Assembly (NCBI GenBank): GCA_004020545.1
Contig: SAQE01000008.1
Span: forward strand, 87,243 to 151,242
Direction: 5' to 3'
DNA: 64,000 nt
Origin: Mesorhizobium sp.
Lineage (GTDB): Bacteria > Pseudomonadota > Alphaproteobacteria > Rhizobiales > Rhizobiaceae
In this document: in pieces, positions 57,458-64,000 of the stretch
Layout of the letters: each line of letters opens with the position of its first letter
How positions within the stretch are numbered: position 1 is the stretch's first letter
Notes under the pieces: generated by a model
The model's database searches: none
The model's input: only the letters and a program-made list of their open reading frames with translations
Told to the model about the DNA's origin: nothing
Translations under genes and position numbers: made by a program

Positions 57458-57712
57458 ATGACGACGCGGTTTACGGCGCTCTTCACCGCTCACCCGGCCA
57501 AGGTGGGCGAGACCTATTTCGGCCACATGGCCTTTGCCGCCTGGTTCTGTTCGCGCCTGTCGATGGCCGCCGGTGCTGCCTTCGTTCACGCTTTCTTGCC
57601 ATTTCTGTTCGAGACTACGGCCAGCCGAATCGTTCGCGAGCTCTATGAGCGCACGCAAAACAGAGGCTCACACGCGGTGAAGGAGCCGGCGGCTCTCATG
57701 GACCGCGCCTGA
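57458..57712 (+). CDS. DUF6356 family protein
   Basis: An 84-residue protein starting MTTRFTALFTAHPAKVGETY followed by FGHMAFAAWF and a hydrophobic middle (LSMAAGAAFVHAFLPFLFET). It matches a small alphaproteobacterial family (DUF6356) of unknown function and is probably membrane-associated. AGGAGGGATCACC just before the ATG at 57458 is a strong ribosome site, which decides against the upstream in-frame start at 57353. Confidence 0.82.
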   Translation: MTTRFTALFTAHPAKVGETYFGHMAFAAWFCSRLSMAAGAAFVHAFLPFLFETTASRIVRELYERTQNRGSHAVKEPAALMDRA

Positions 57713-57729
57713 TAGATGGTGAAAATGCG

Positions 57730-58524
57730 ATGTGCCGGTGGGCGGCCTATCTTGGTGAAGCGGTCTTCCTCGAAGACATCGTCACCGCGCCCTGCCACTC
57801 GCTGATCGTCCAAAGCCATTGCGCCCAGGAAGCCAAGTCGCCGACCAATGGCGACGGCTTCGGCCTCGCCTGGTATGGCGATCGGCCCGAGCCCGGCCTC
57901 TATCGCGACATCCTGCCGGCTTGGTCGGACCCCAACCTGAAAAGCCTCTGCCGGCAGATCAAGTCCGGCCTGTTCCTCGCCCATGTGCGCGCCTCGACGG
58001 GCGGCGCCACCAGCCGCATGAACTGCCATCCTTTCGTCTCCGGCCGCTGGTCGTTCATGCACAACGGCCAGATCGGCGGCTTCGAAAAGATCCGCCGCGT
58101 GCTGGAAAATTCACTGTCGGATGCTGTCTTCGACCAGCGCGAAGGGACGACCGATTCCGAGCTCTTCTTTCTGCTGATGCTGGACGAAGGCCTGTCCGTC
58201 GACCCGCAAGGCGCAGTGTCCCGCGCCACCAGCCGCGTCATCGAGGCGTCGCGCCGCGCCGGCATCGAGCCGTCCCTGAAACTGACCGCGGCCTTTTCCG
58301 ATGGGCAGGCACTTCATGCCATCCGCTACGCCACTGACGGCCACGCGCCGACGCTCTATACCGGTGCCAGAGGCGACGGCCGCTGCATCGTCTCGGAACC
58401 CTTCGACCGCGATGGCGGCGACTGGCAGGCGATCCCGCCGTCGAGCTTCGTCACCATGACGAAGAACGGCATCAATACCCGGCCGTTTGCGCCTGCGGTC
58501 GCGCAACTGGCAATGGCCGTGTAA
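57730..58524 (+). CDS. Class II glutamine amidotransferase (YafJ/EgtC-like)
   Basis: A 264-residue N-terminal-nucleophile glutaminase. Cys2 (MCRWAAYLG) becomes the N-terminal nucleophile once Met is removed. KSPTNGDGFGLAWYG, LFLAHVRASTGGATSRMNCH and SFMHNGQIGGFEKI are the usual substrate-pocket segments. No synthetase partner is encoded next to it, so the ammonia acceptor is unknown. It starts 17 nt after DUF6356 and may share its message. Confidence 0.9.
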   Translation: MCRWAAYLGEAVFLEDIVTAPCHSLIVQSHCAQEAKSPTNGDGFGLAWYGDRPEPGLYRDILPAWSDPNLKSLCRQIKSGLFLAHVRASTGGATSRMNCHPFVSGRWSFMHNGQIGGFEKIRRVLENSLSDAVFDQREGTTDSELFFLLMLDEGLSVDPQGAVSRATSRVIEASRRAGIEPSLKLTAAFSDGQALHAIRYATDGHAPTLYTGARGDGRCIVSEPFDRDGGDWQAIPPSSFVTMTKNGINTRPFAPAVAQLAMAV

Positions 58525-58579
58525 CTCCAAAAATTTCGGCCACGTCGCGGGACAGAGGGGGCGCCGTAGAGCGCAGGCC

Positions 58580-58608
58580 TGATCGAACTTGACGCGCAAT
58601 TTCGATCA
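58580..58608. promoter_or_regulatory. Palindrome upstream of the amidase gene
   Basis: A 29-bp near-perfect palindrome: TGATCGAA at 58580-58587 pairs with TTCGATCA at 58601-58608, and inner TTG/CAA arms surround ACGCG. It lies about 94 nt upstream of the amidase start. A regulator binding site is the likely role, but the protein is unknown. Confidence 0.55.
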
Positions 58609-58701
58609 AGCGTCACCCAGTCTTGAATGCTGAACTCGGCTTGAAGCCACGCGCCAATCCGCCACTTCATGCTGGGCGCGGCCAAAGCCGGAGCTGTCAC
58701 C

Positions 58702-60075
58702 ATGGATACCGCCTTCTCCTCGGTCGTCGAACTCGCCGCCGCGATTGCCAGGCGCAAGATATCGGCGGTCGAGGCGCTCGACGCGCATCTCGCTCAGATC
58801 GATCGGCACAACAAGGCGATCAACGCCGTCGTGATCCTCGACCGGGAGGGCGCGCGCGAACGCGCCAGACAAGCCGATGCGGCGTTGGCTCGCAGCGACA
58901 CGCTCGGCCCGCTGCATGGCGTGCCCTTCACCTTGAAGGACGCGCACGAGACGGCGGGCATGAGGACCACCGTCGGCTTCCCGCCCTTTGCCGACTATGT
59001 GGCCAGGAAGGACAGCCCGGTCGTCGCCCGGCTGAAGGCAGCAGGAGCCGTGCTGGTCGGCAAAACCAATGTCGCCACCATGCTGGGTGACTGGCAGTCG
59101 GACAATCCGCTGTTCGGCCGCACCAGCAATCCGTGGGATCTGTCGCGTACGGCCGGCGGCTCCAGCGGCGGCGCCGCGGCCGCGGTTGCGACAGGTATGA
59201 CGCCGTTCGAGGTTGGCACCGACATGCAGGATTCCATCCGCCTCCCTGCCGCGTTCTGCGGCGTCTATGGCCTGAAACCGACGGAGCATCGCATTTCGTT
59301 GGCCGGCGCTTTCCCCGATCCTGGCGGTGCGCCGCGCAGTGTCCGATTGATGTCATGTGTTGGCCCGCTCGCCCGGAATCCGGAGGACCTGGCGCTGATC
59401 TATCGGATCATTGCCGGTCCGGATGGAACCGATACCGACTTGGCGCCGGTGCCGATTGATCCAACGTCAAAGCTCGAACTGAACTCGCTGCGCATCGCCT
59501 TCGCCAGCACCTTCCCGGGTTTTCCAATAGCGGCCGAGATCAGCGCCGCGGTGGAAAGATTGGCCGCTGGGCTGGCCTCCGCCGGCGGGGGCATCGGGCA
59601 AGCAAGACTGCCGAAGCTCGACCTGCATGACGATCTCGCCGAGGGCGGCCGGCTGATCGGCATGATGTCGGAGGCAGCACAGCCGGAACAGCCAGAGCAG
59701 CCGACGCCGGTGTCGCGCTGGTTCGCCGCACTTGCCCGCCGCGACCGGTCGATCCTTGCCTGGGAGCGCTTCTTCGAGACCTGCGACGCCTTGCTCTGCC
59801 CGGTCGCCATGACCACGGCCTTTGCGCACTGCAAGCCGGGGACCACGCTCAAGGTCAACGGCAAGGACGAGAGCTACTGGATGCTGCCCGCCTATGGCGC
59901 GGTCTTCAACTATTCTGGTCACCCGGCGGTGGCGATACCGTGTGGGCAAGACAGCAATGGCGTACCCGTCGGCCTGCAGCTCGTCGGCCGGCATTGGTCG
60001 GAAGCGCGGCTGCTCGGCATCGCCGCAGCGATCGCGCCGCTCACCGGAGGGTTTCGCCGGCCGCCTGGCTACTGA
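58702..60075 (+). CDS. Amidase-signature family protein with altered oxyanion motif
   Basis: A 457-residue amidase-signature enzyme that hydrolyses amide bonds. The Ser-cisSer-Lys triad is visible: Lys79 in GVPFTLKDAHET, Ser154 in AGGSSGGAAAAVA and Ser178 in VGTDMQDSIRLPAAFCGVYG. The usual GTDxGGSxRxP motif reads GTDMQDSIRLP, replacing the two oxyanion-hole glycines with Gln-Asp. The ATG at 58702 (MDTAFSSV) has GGAGC upstream; an in-frame start at 58669 lies within the leader. It ends overlapping the convergent oxidoreductase gene by 7 nt. Confidence 0.88.
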   Translation: MDTAFSSVVELAAAIARRKISAVEALDAHLAQIDRHNKAINAVVILDREGARERARQADAALARSDTLGPLHGVPFTLKDAHETAGMRTTVGFPPFADYVARKDSPVVARLKAAGAVLVGKTNVATMLGDWQSDNPLFGRTSNPWDLSRTAGGSSGGAAAAVATGMTPFEVGTDMQDSIRLPAAFCGVYGLKPTEHRISLAGAFPDPGGAPRSVRLMSCVGPLARNPEDLALIYRIIAGPDGTDTDLAPVPIDPTSKLELNSLRIAFASTFPGFPIAAEISAAVERLAAGLASAGGGIGQARLPKLDLHDDLAEGGRLIGMMSEAAQPEQPEQPTPVSRWFAALARRDRSILAWERFFETCDALLCPVAMTTAFAHCKPGTTLKVNGKDESYWMLPAYGAVFNYSGHPAVAIPCGQDSNGVPVGLQLVGRHWSEARLLGIAAAIAPLTGGFRRPPGY

Positions 60076-61136
60076 GCGAAACGCGACAGCGCGTAGGGCG
60101 CCAGCAACGCATCGCGCTCGCCATCGAGGATTTCACGGGCGGCAAAAAGGCCGATCGCGGGCGCCAGCGTGATGCCGGAATGGGTGACGGCGATATAGAG
60201 CCCACCAACGCCATCGGCGCGGCTGACGATCGGGAAGCCGTCGATCGGGGTCGGCCGGTAGCCGACAGTGTGGAAGTCGAACTCCAGTCCCTCGGCGCCG
60301 CGCAGCATCGCTTTCATCGTCCTGAACAGCTCGCGCGCCGTGGCTTCCGGGTACTCGCCCGGATCGCCGCCGCCGAAATCCGAGCCGGCGATGATGCGCC
60401 CCTCCGCCGTCTGGCGCATATGCAGTCTCTCGGCCAGTACCAGCCCGTTGAGCAGCTTCTTGTAGGGGCGCGAATGCACGATCAGGCCGGGCGGCGTCTC
60501 GACCGGCAGCTTGATGCCGGCCGTGGCGGCGATCGCCGGAGCGCCGGCGCCGGCGGCGATCACCACCTCGTCGGCGGCTATGATTTCGCCCGAGACGGCC
60601 ACGCCGTTGACTTTGCCGTTGGACAGCGCCAGCGCATCGACGGTTCCTGCGACGATCCGCGCCCCGCGCCGTTTGGCATCAGCAAGCAGCGCCTCGGCGG
60701 TGGCAACGGGCTCGGCGACGCCTTCCTCGGCCACGTAGAGCGCAAAATCGGGAAGCTCGGTGATATTTGGTTCTATGCGCGCCGCCCGCTCGCGGCCGAC
60801 GCGTTCGATGCCGTAGCCCCAGGACGCGTGCTCGGCGGCATAGGCTTCGAGCCTGTCCGCCGGCAGGTCCCAGCACAGCGCGCCGCACCAGGCGAGCGGC
60901 AGCCCCGGCAAGTCATTCACCAGGCGTTTCCATTCGGCCATGGCGCGAATACGCAACCGGAAATAGGTCTCGGGATTGCCCCAGCTTGCATTGATCCAGG
61001 CGAAAGAATTGGGAGTTGCCACACCGCCGGCGCTGCTCTCGGAAACGACCGTCACCCGCGCGCCGGCCTTCGTCAAATGCCAGGCGATGGAGGCGCCGAT
61101 GATGCCGGCGCCGATGACGATGACTTCCTTGGCCAC
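60069..61136 (-). CDS. FAD-dependent amino-acid oxidase-like oxidoreductase (DAO family)
   Basis: A 355-residue FAD enzyme. The dinucleotide-binding motif is VIVIGAGIIGASIAWHLTKA. FRTMKAMLRGAEGLEFDFHT and GYRPTPIDGFPIVSRADG, then GLYIAVTHSGITLAPAIG, are typical of glycine/sarcosine/D-amino-acid oxidase-like proteins. The substrate is not known. It is divergent from the TetR gene, and the 116-nt gap holds the TetR palindrome, so it may be co-regulated. Confidence 0.9.
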   Translation of the reverse strand: MAKEVIVIGAGIIGASIAWHLTKAGARVTVVSESSAGGVATPNSFAWINASWGNPETYFRLRIRAMAEWKRLVNDLPGLPLAWCGALCWDLPADRLEAYAAEHASWGYGIERVGRERAARIEPNITELPDFALYVAEEGVAEPVATAEALLADAKRRGARIVAGTVDALALSNGKVNGVAVSGEIIAADEVVIAAGAGAPAIAATAGIKLPVETPPGLIVHSRPYKKLLNGLVLAERLHMRQTAEGRIIAGSDFGGGDPGEYPEATARELFRTMKAMLRGAEGLEFDFHTVGYRPTPIDGFPIVSRADGVGGLYIAVTHSGITLAPAIGLFAAREILDGERDALLAPYALSRFAQ

Positions 61137-61218
61137 GATATTTTCCTCCTCGGCTTCACGTCCCGGACCTCCCCACTGCCATTTGCCGCGATCCTTGCCA
61201 ACGCAAAATTTTCGTCGC

Positions 61219-61246
61219 TTGACATCAATACGTACGTACGTATTAT
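61219..61246 (+). promoter_or_regulatory. Promoter with overlapping 18-bp palindromic operator, tetR-dehalogenase unit
   Basis: TTGACA (61219-61224) and TATTAT (61241-61246) are 16 nt apart, a near-consensus promoter. The perfect palindrome AATACGTACGTACGTATT (61227-61244) fills the spacer and overlaps the -10. The expected transcription start falls on the ATG at 61253, so the tetR message may be leaderless. Confidence 0.82.
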
Positions 61247-61252
61247 TTGCGC

Positions 61253-61849
61253 ATGGCTAGACAATCACTCCGCGAAAACCTCCTCGACGCCGGTTTAAAG
61301 ACCATTTGGGATTCCGGCTATTCGGCGGCCGGCGTACGCGACATCGTCGCCGCGGCTGGCGCCCGGCCGGGCTCCTTCACCAACCATTTTGCCTCCAAGG
61401 AGGAATTCGCTGGCGAGGTGCTCGAGCGCTACTTCGCCTATGTCGGTGGGCTGGTCGAGGAAGCGCTTGCGCATGACGGCACGCCTCCCGCCGGCAGGCT
61501 TCGCCGCTATCTCGATGTCATCACGTCGAAGCTCGAGGCGCATGACTGGGCGCGCGGCTGCATGATCGGCAATCTCAGCCTCGAGACGGCGGTTCACAGC
61601 GAGCCGCTGCGGCTGCGGCTGGTCGACATTTTCGAGCGCTGGCGCAAGCCTTTCGCCGAATGCATCGCCGAAGGCCAGGCTGCCGGCGACATCACCAAGG
61701 CGTTCGACGCCGAGGATCTCGCCGATTTCCTGCTGTCGTCCTGGCAGGGCGCCATGCTGCGCATGAAGGTCGAGCGCAGTCCGGAGCCGCTCGAGCGGTT
61801 CAAGAAGATCATCTTCGGCACCGTGTTTGGGAAGGAGACAGTGCGATGA
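61253..61849 (+). CDS. TetR family regulator of the dehalogenase unit
   Basis: A 198-residue repressor. The HTH is IWDSGYSAAGVRDIVAAAGA, then RPGSFTNHFASKEEFAGEVL. The C-terminal domain (RYLDVITSKLEAHDWARGCM, IGNLSLETAVH) is of the TetR_C type found beside many oxidoreductases. The ATG at 61253 has no Shine-Dalgarno site; an in-frame TTG at 61247 lies two codons upstream. Its stop overlaps the dehalogenase start (ATGA). It probably binds the palindrome at 61227-61244. Confidence 0.9.
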   Translation: MARQSLRENLLDAGLKTIWDSGYSAAGVRDIVAAAGARPGSFTNHFASKEEFAGEVLERYFAYVGGLVEEALAHDGTPPAGRLRRYLDVITSKLEAHDWARGCMIGNLSLETAVHSEPLRLRLVDIFERWRKPFAECIAEGQAAGDITKAFDAEDLADFLLSSWQGAMLRMKVERSPEPLERFKKIIFGTVFGKETVR

Positions 61850-62775
61850 ATTCGAAAATCGACGGACAACAGACCGGCGCTGCCGCGCCGCGGCGTTCAG
61901 AGGTCGCGGTGCTCGATTCCACCATGTCTTATCTGGAGGCCGGCACATCCGGCCCGACGGTGCTGTTCCTGCACGGCAACCCGACCTCGTCCTACATCTG
62001 GCGCAACATCATTCCGCATGTCGTGCCGGTCGGCCGTTGCATCGCACCGGACCTGATCGGCTATGGTCAGTCGGGCAAGCCCGACATCGATTATCGCTTC
62101 TTCGATCATGTCCGCTACCTCGATACCTTGCTCGATATGCTCGATATCAAGGAATTGGTGATCGTCGCACAGGACTGGGGCACCGCCCTTGCGTTTCATC
62201 TCGCGGCACGGCGGCCGCAACGCATTTTGGGTCTCGCCTTCATGGAATTCATCCGGCCCATCGAGCGCTGGGAGGATTTTCACCAGCGCCCGCAGGCGCG
62301 CGAACTGTTCAAGGCGCTGCGCACGCCTGGCGTCGGTGAAAAGCTGGTTCTTGAAGACAATGTCTTCATCGAGAAAGTGCTGCCAGCTTCCGTGTTGCGG
62401 CCGATAAGCGAGGAGGAGATGGTCGTCTACCGGGTACCGTTCCCGACACCCGTGTCGCGCAAGCCGGTGCTGCGCCTGCCAAGGGAGCTTCCGATCCAAG
62501 GCCAGCCTGCCGACGTCGCTGCCATCAGCGAACACGATCACCGGGCGCTGCGGCTTTCCTCCTATCCAAAACTGCTTTTCGCAGGCGATCCCGGTGCTCT
62601 GATCTCGCCGCAGGCGGCACAGGAATTTGCGGCCGGGCTCAAGAACTGCCGGTTCATCAATTTGGGCCCGGGCGCCCACTATCTGCAAGAAGACCACCCG
62701 GATGCCATCGGCACGGCCATCGCCGGCTGGCTTCAGGAAATCGCTCGGGTGGAAAGCATGGTTGAACTGGCCTGA
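61846..62775 (+). CDS. Haloalkane dehalogenase (HLD-II, DmlA/DbjA-like)
   Basis: A 309-residue alpha/beta hydrolase that replaces a halogen on an alkane with a hydroxyl. The halide-stabilising Asn45 is in FLHGNPTSSYIWRNIIPHV. The nucleophile Asp110 and halide-binding Trp111 are in IVAQDWGTALAFHLA. The acid Glu134 is in LAFMEFIRPIERW, and the catalytic His278 is in GAHYLQEDHPDAIG. The full set places it with HLD-II enzymes such as rhizobial DmlA and DbjA and Rhodococcus DhaA. It is translationally coupled to the TetR gene. Its natural substrate is unknown. Confidence 0.93.
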   Translation: MNSKIDGQQTGAAAPRRSEVAVLDSTMSYLEAGTSGPTVLFLHGNPTSSYIWRNIIPHVVPVGRCIAPDLIGYGQSGKPDIDYRFFDHVRYLDTLLDMLDIKELVIVAQDWGTALAFHLAARRPQRILGLAFMEFIRPIERWEDFHQRPQARELFKALRTPGVGEKLVLEDNVFIEKVLPASVLRPISEEEMVVYRVPFPTPVSRKPVLRLPRELPIQGQPADVAAISEHDHRALRLSSYPKLLFAGDPGALISPQAAQEFAAGLKNCRFINLGPGAHYLQEDHPDAIGTAIAGWLQEIARVESMVELA

Positions 62776-62873
62776 GCCGAGGCAGGCCGGGCAATGCAAT
62801 TCCCGGCCCATGTCGACAGGCCGGCGCAGCGCTGGTAGAAGCGCCGCCTGTCACACGGAACGCCTTAAAAGAT

Positions 62874-64000
62874 ATGCCCGAGACTATTCCCGAAGAGGTA
62901 TCGCGCCGCCGCACCTTCGCGATCATCGCCCACCCCGACGCCGGCAAGACCACGCTCACTGAAAAGCTGCTTCTGTTCGGCGGCGCCATCCAGCTTGCCG
63001 GCGAGGTCAAGGCCAAGAAGGACCGCATCCAGACGCGGTCCGACTGGATGAAGATCGAGCGCGAGCGCGGCATCTCGGTCGTCACCTCGGTGATGACCTT
63101 CGAGTATGATGACAATGTCTTCAACCTGCTCGACACGCCCGGCCACGAGGACTTCGCCGACGACACCTATCGCACGCTCTCGGCAGTCGACTCGGCCGTC
63201 ATGGTCATCGACGCCGCCAAGGGCATCGAGCCGCGCACGCTGAAGCTGTTCGAGGTCTGCCGCCTGCGCGACATCCCGATCATCACCTTCGTCAACAAGA
63301 TGGACCGCGAGAGCCGCGATCCCTTCGAGATCCTCGACGAGATCGAGCAGAAGCTGGCGCTGGACACAGCACCCGTCACCTGGCCGATCGGCCGAGGCAA
63401 GACCTTTTGCGGCACCTATCACCTGGCGCAGAACGCGGTGCGCAGGAGCGACGACGAGAAAGAGCGCACGCCGGTCCACGGCCCGGATTCCAATCGCGTC
63501 GCCGGACTACTGCCCGAAAACGAGCGCAACGACTTCATCGAGGAACTGGAGCTCGCGCGGGAGGCTTGCCGGCCTCTTGATATTGACGCCTTCCGCGAGG
63601 GTCACCTGACGCCGGTCTATTTCGGCTCGGCGCTGCGCAATTACGGCGTGCGCGACCTGATCGAGGCGCTCGGCGCCTACGGGCCGCCGCCGCGCGCCCA
63701 GGAGGCCGATGAACGAACGGTGGAGGCGACCGAGGAGAAGATGACCTCCTTCGTCTTCAAAATCCAGGCCAACATGGACCCCAACCACCGCGACCGCATC
63801 GCTTTCGTCCGCGTCTGCTCGGGCAAGCTCGAGCGCGGCATGAAGGCGAAACTCGTGCGCACCGGCAAGCCGATGAGCCTGTCGGCGCCGCAGTTCTTCT
63901 TCGCCCGCACGCGAGTCACGGCCGACGAGGCTTTCGCCGGCGACGTCGTCGGCATCCCCAATCACGGCACGCTGCGCATCGGCGACACTCTCACCGAAGG
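62874..64000 (+). CDS. prfC: Peptide chain release factor 3, N-terminal part (cut by window edge)
   Basis: A translational GTPase that recycles RF1/RF2. The first 375 codons are present. The GTPase motifs are G1 AHPDAGKTTLTEK, G2 region RERGISVVTSVMTF, G3 DTPGHEDFADDTYR and G4 FVNKMDRESRDP. Domain 2 follows (FKIQANMDPNHRDRIAFVRV, FFFARTRVTADEAFAGD). The N-terminus MPETIPEEVSRRRTFAIIAH fits RF3 rather than EF-G. No strong ribosome site is seen; the ATG at 62874 is the best start. The C-terminal domain is beyond the edge. Confidence 0.94.
   Translation, partial: MPETIPEEVSRRRTFAIIAHPDAGKTTLTEKLLLFGGAIQLAGEVKAKKDRIQTRSDWMKIERERGISVVTSVMTFEYDDNVFNLLDTPGHEDFADDTYRTLSAVDSAVMVIDAAKGIEPRTLKLFEVCRLRDIPIITFVNKMDRESRDPFEILDEIEQKLALDTAPVTWPIGRGKTFCGTYHLAQNAVRRSDDEKERTPVHGPDSNRVAGLLPENERNDFIEELELAREACRPLDIDAFREGHLTPVYFGSALRNYGVRDLIEALGAYGPPPRAQEADERTVEATEEKMTSFVFKIQANMDPNHRDRIAFVRVCSGKLERGMKAKLVRTGKPMSLSAPQFFFARTRVTADEAFAGDVVGIPNHGTLRIGDTLTE

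Overview
The window looks like chromosomal DNA of an alphaproteobacterium of the Rhizobiales, most likely Mesorhizobium or a close relative. The evidence is high GC throughout, a RegB/RegA-type (ActS/ActR) sensor-regulator pair, an adjacent malic-enzyme/mutS pair, a glnD-murJ-trpS-usp-nfu block, an Omp2/RopA-type porin, a rhizobial DmlA/DbjA-like haloalkane dehalogenase, and several families of rhizobial-type palindromic repeats. No rRNA, tRNA, CRISPR array, insertion sequence or phage gene was seen. The assignment to a genus is inference from gene families; no search was run.

Layout. 1-0.93 kb: 5' part of a propionyl-CoA synthetase gene, cut by the window edge. 1.35-4.29 kb: a compact RiPP locus with a 32-residue precursor carrying a lasso-type leader motif, a PqqD-like recognition protein (B1), a transglutaminase-like leader protease (B2), an HPr-kinase-like protein and, convergent to them, a nucleotidyltransferase. 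No asparagine-synthetase-like lasso cyclase is present anywhere in the window, and the predicted core has no acid at the ring-forming positions. This is the best candidate for an undescribed system. 4.36-16.15 kb: a long minus-strand operon that joins a CUT1-type ABC importer (binding protein, two permeases, a small membrane protein, two ATPases) to a fused dihydroxyacetone-type kinase and a PEP-dependent DhaK/DhaL/DhaM system with its own HPr and enzyme I. It carries an upstream cluster of three GTTTAGTRA nonamers and an intercistronic hairpin after the binding-protein gene.

16.4-29.2 kb: PIG-L deacetylase, DMT exporter, HrpB helicase (with a repeat element inserted in frame), ActS/ActR redox regulators, NhaA antiporter, an ECF sigma factor with a neighbouring SDR oxidoreductase, MmcB, small hypotheticals, a CueR-type copper regulator and an L,D-transpeptidase. 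29.3-37.0 kb: housekeeping nfu, usp, trpS, murJ and glnD on the minus strand, with two large palindromic repeats in the gaps. 37.2-43.1 kb: a copper ATPase with a MerR-type 19-bp-spacer promoter, a DUF305 protein, an aldo/keto reductase, an MBL-fold hydrolase, and a TetR/NTF2-like pair with a palindromic operator. 43.1-49.6 kb: mutS, malic enzyme and porin. 49.9-57.7 kb: an orphan DUF2384-like protein, a PfkB/adenosine kinase, transporters, a PEP-mutase-family enzyme, a HAD phosphatase, dUTPase and an Lrp regulator. 57.7-64 kb: class II glutamine amidotransferase, amidase, FAD oxidoreductase, an apparently leaderless TetR gene overlapping a haloalkane dehalogenase gene, and the 5' part of prfC.

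How the parts connect. The ABC/dha operon can take up a small polyol or ketose and phosphorylate it from ATP (fused kinase) or from PEP through EI, HPr, DhaM and DhaL. CueR at 27.9 kb probably drives the copA promoter at 37.2 kb. The TetR repressor at 61.3 kb has an 18-bp palindrome over its own promoter, so it probably controls itself and the dehalogenase, and possibly the divergent oxidoreductase.
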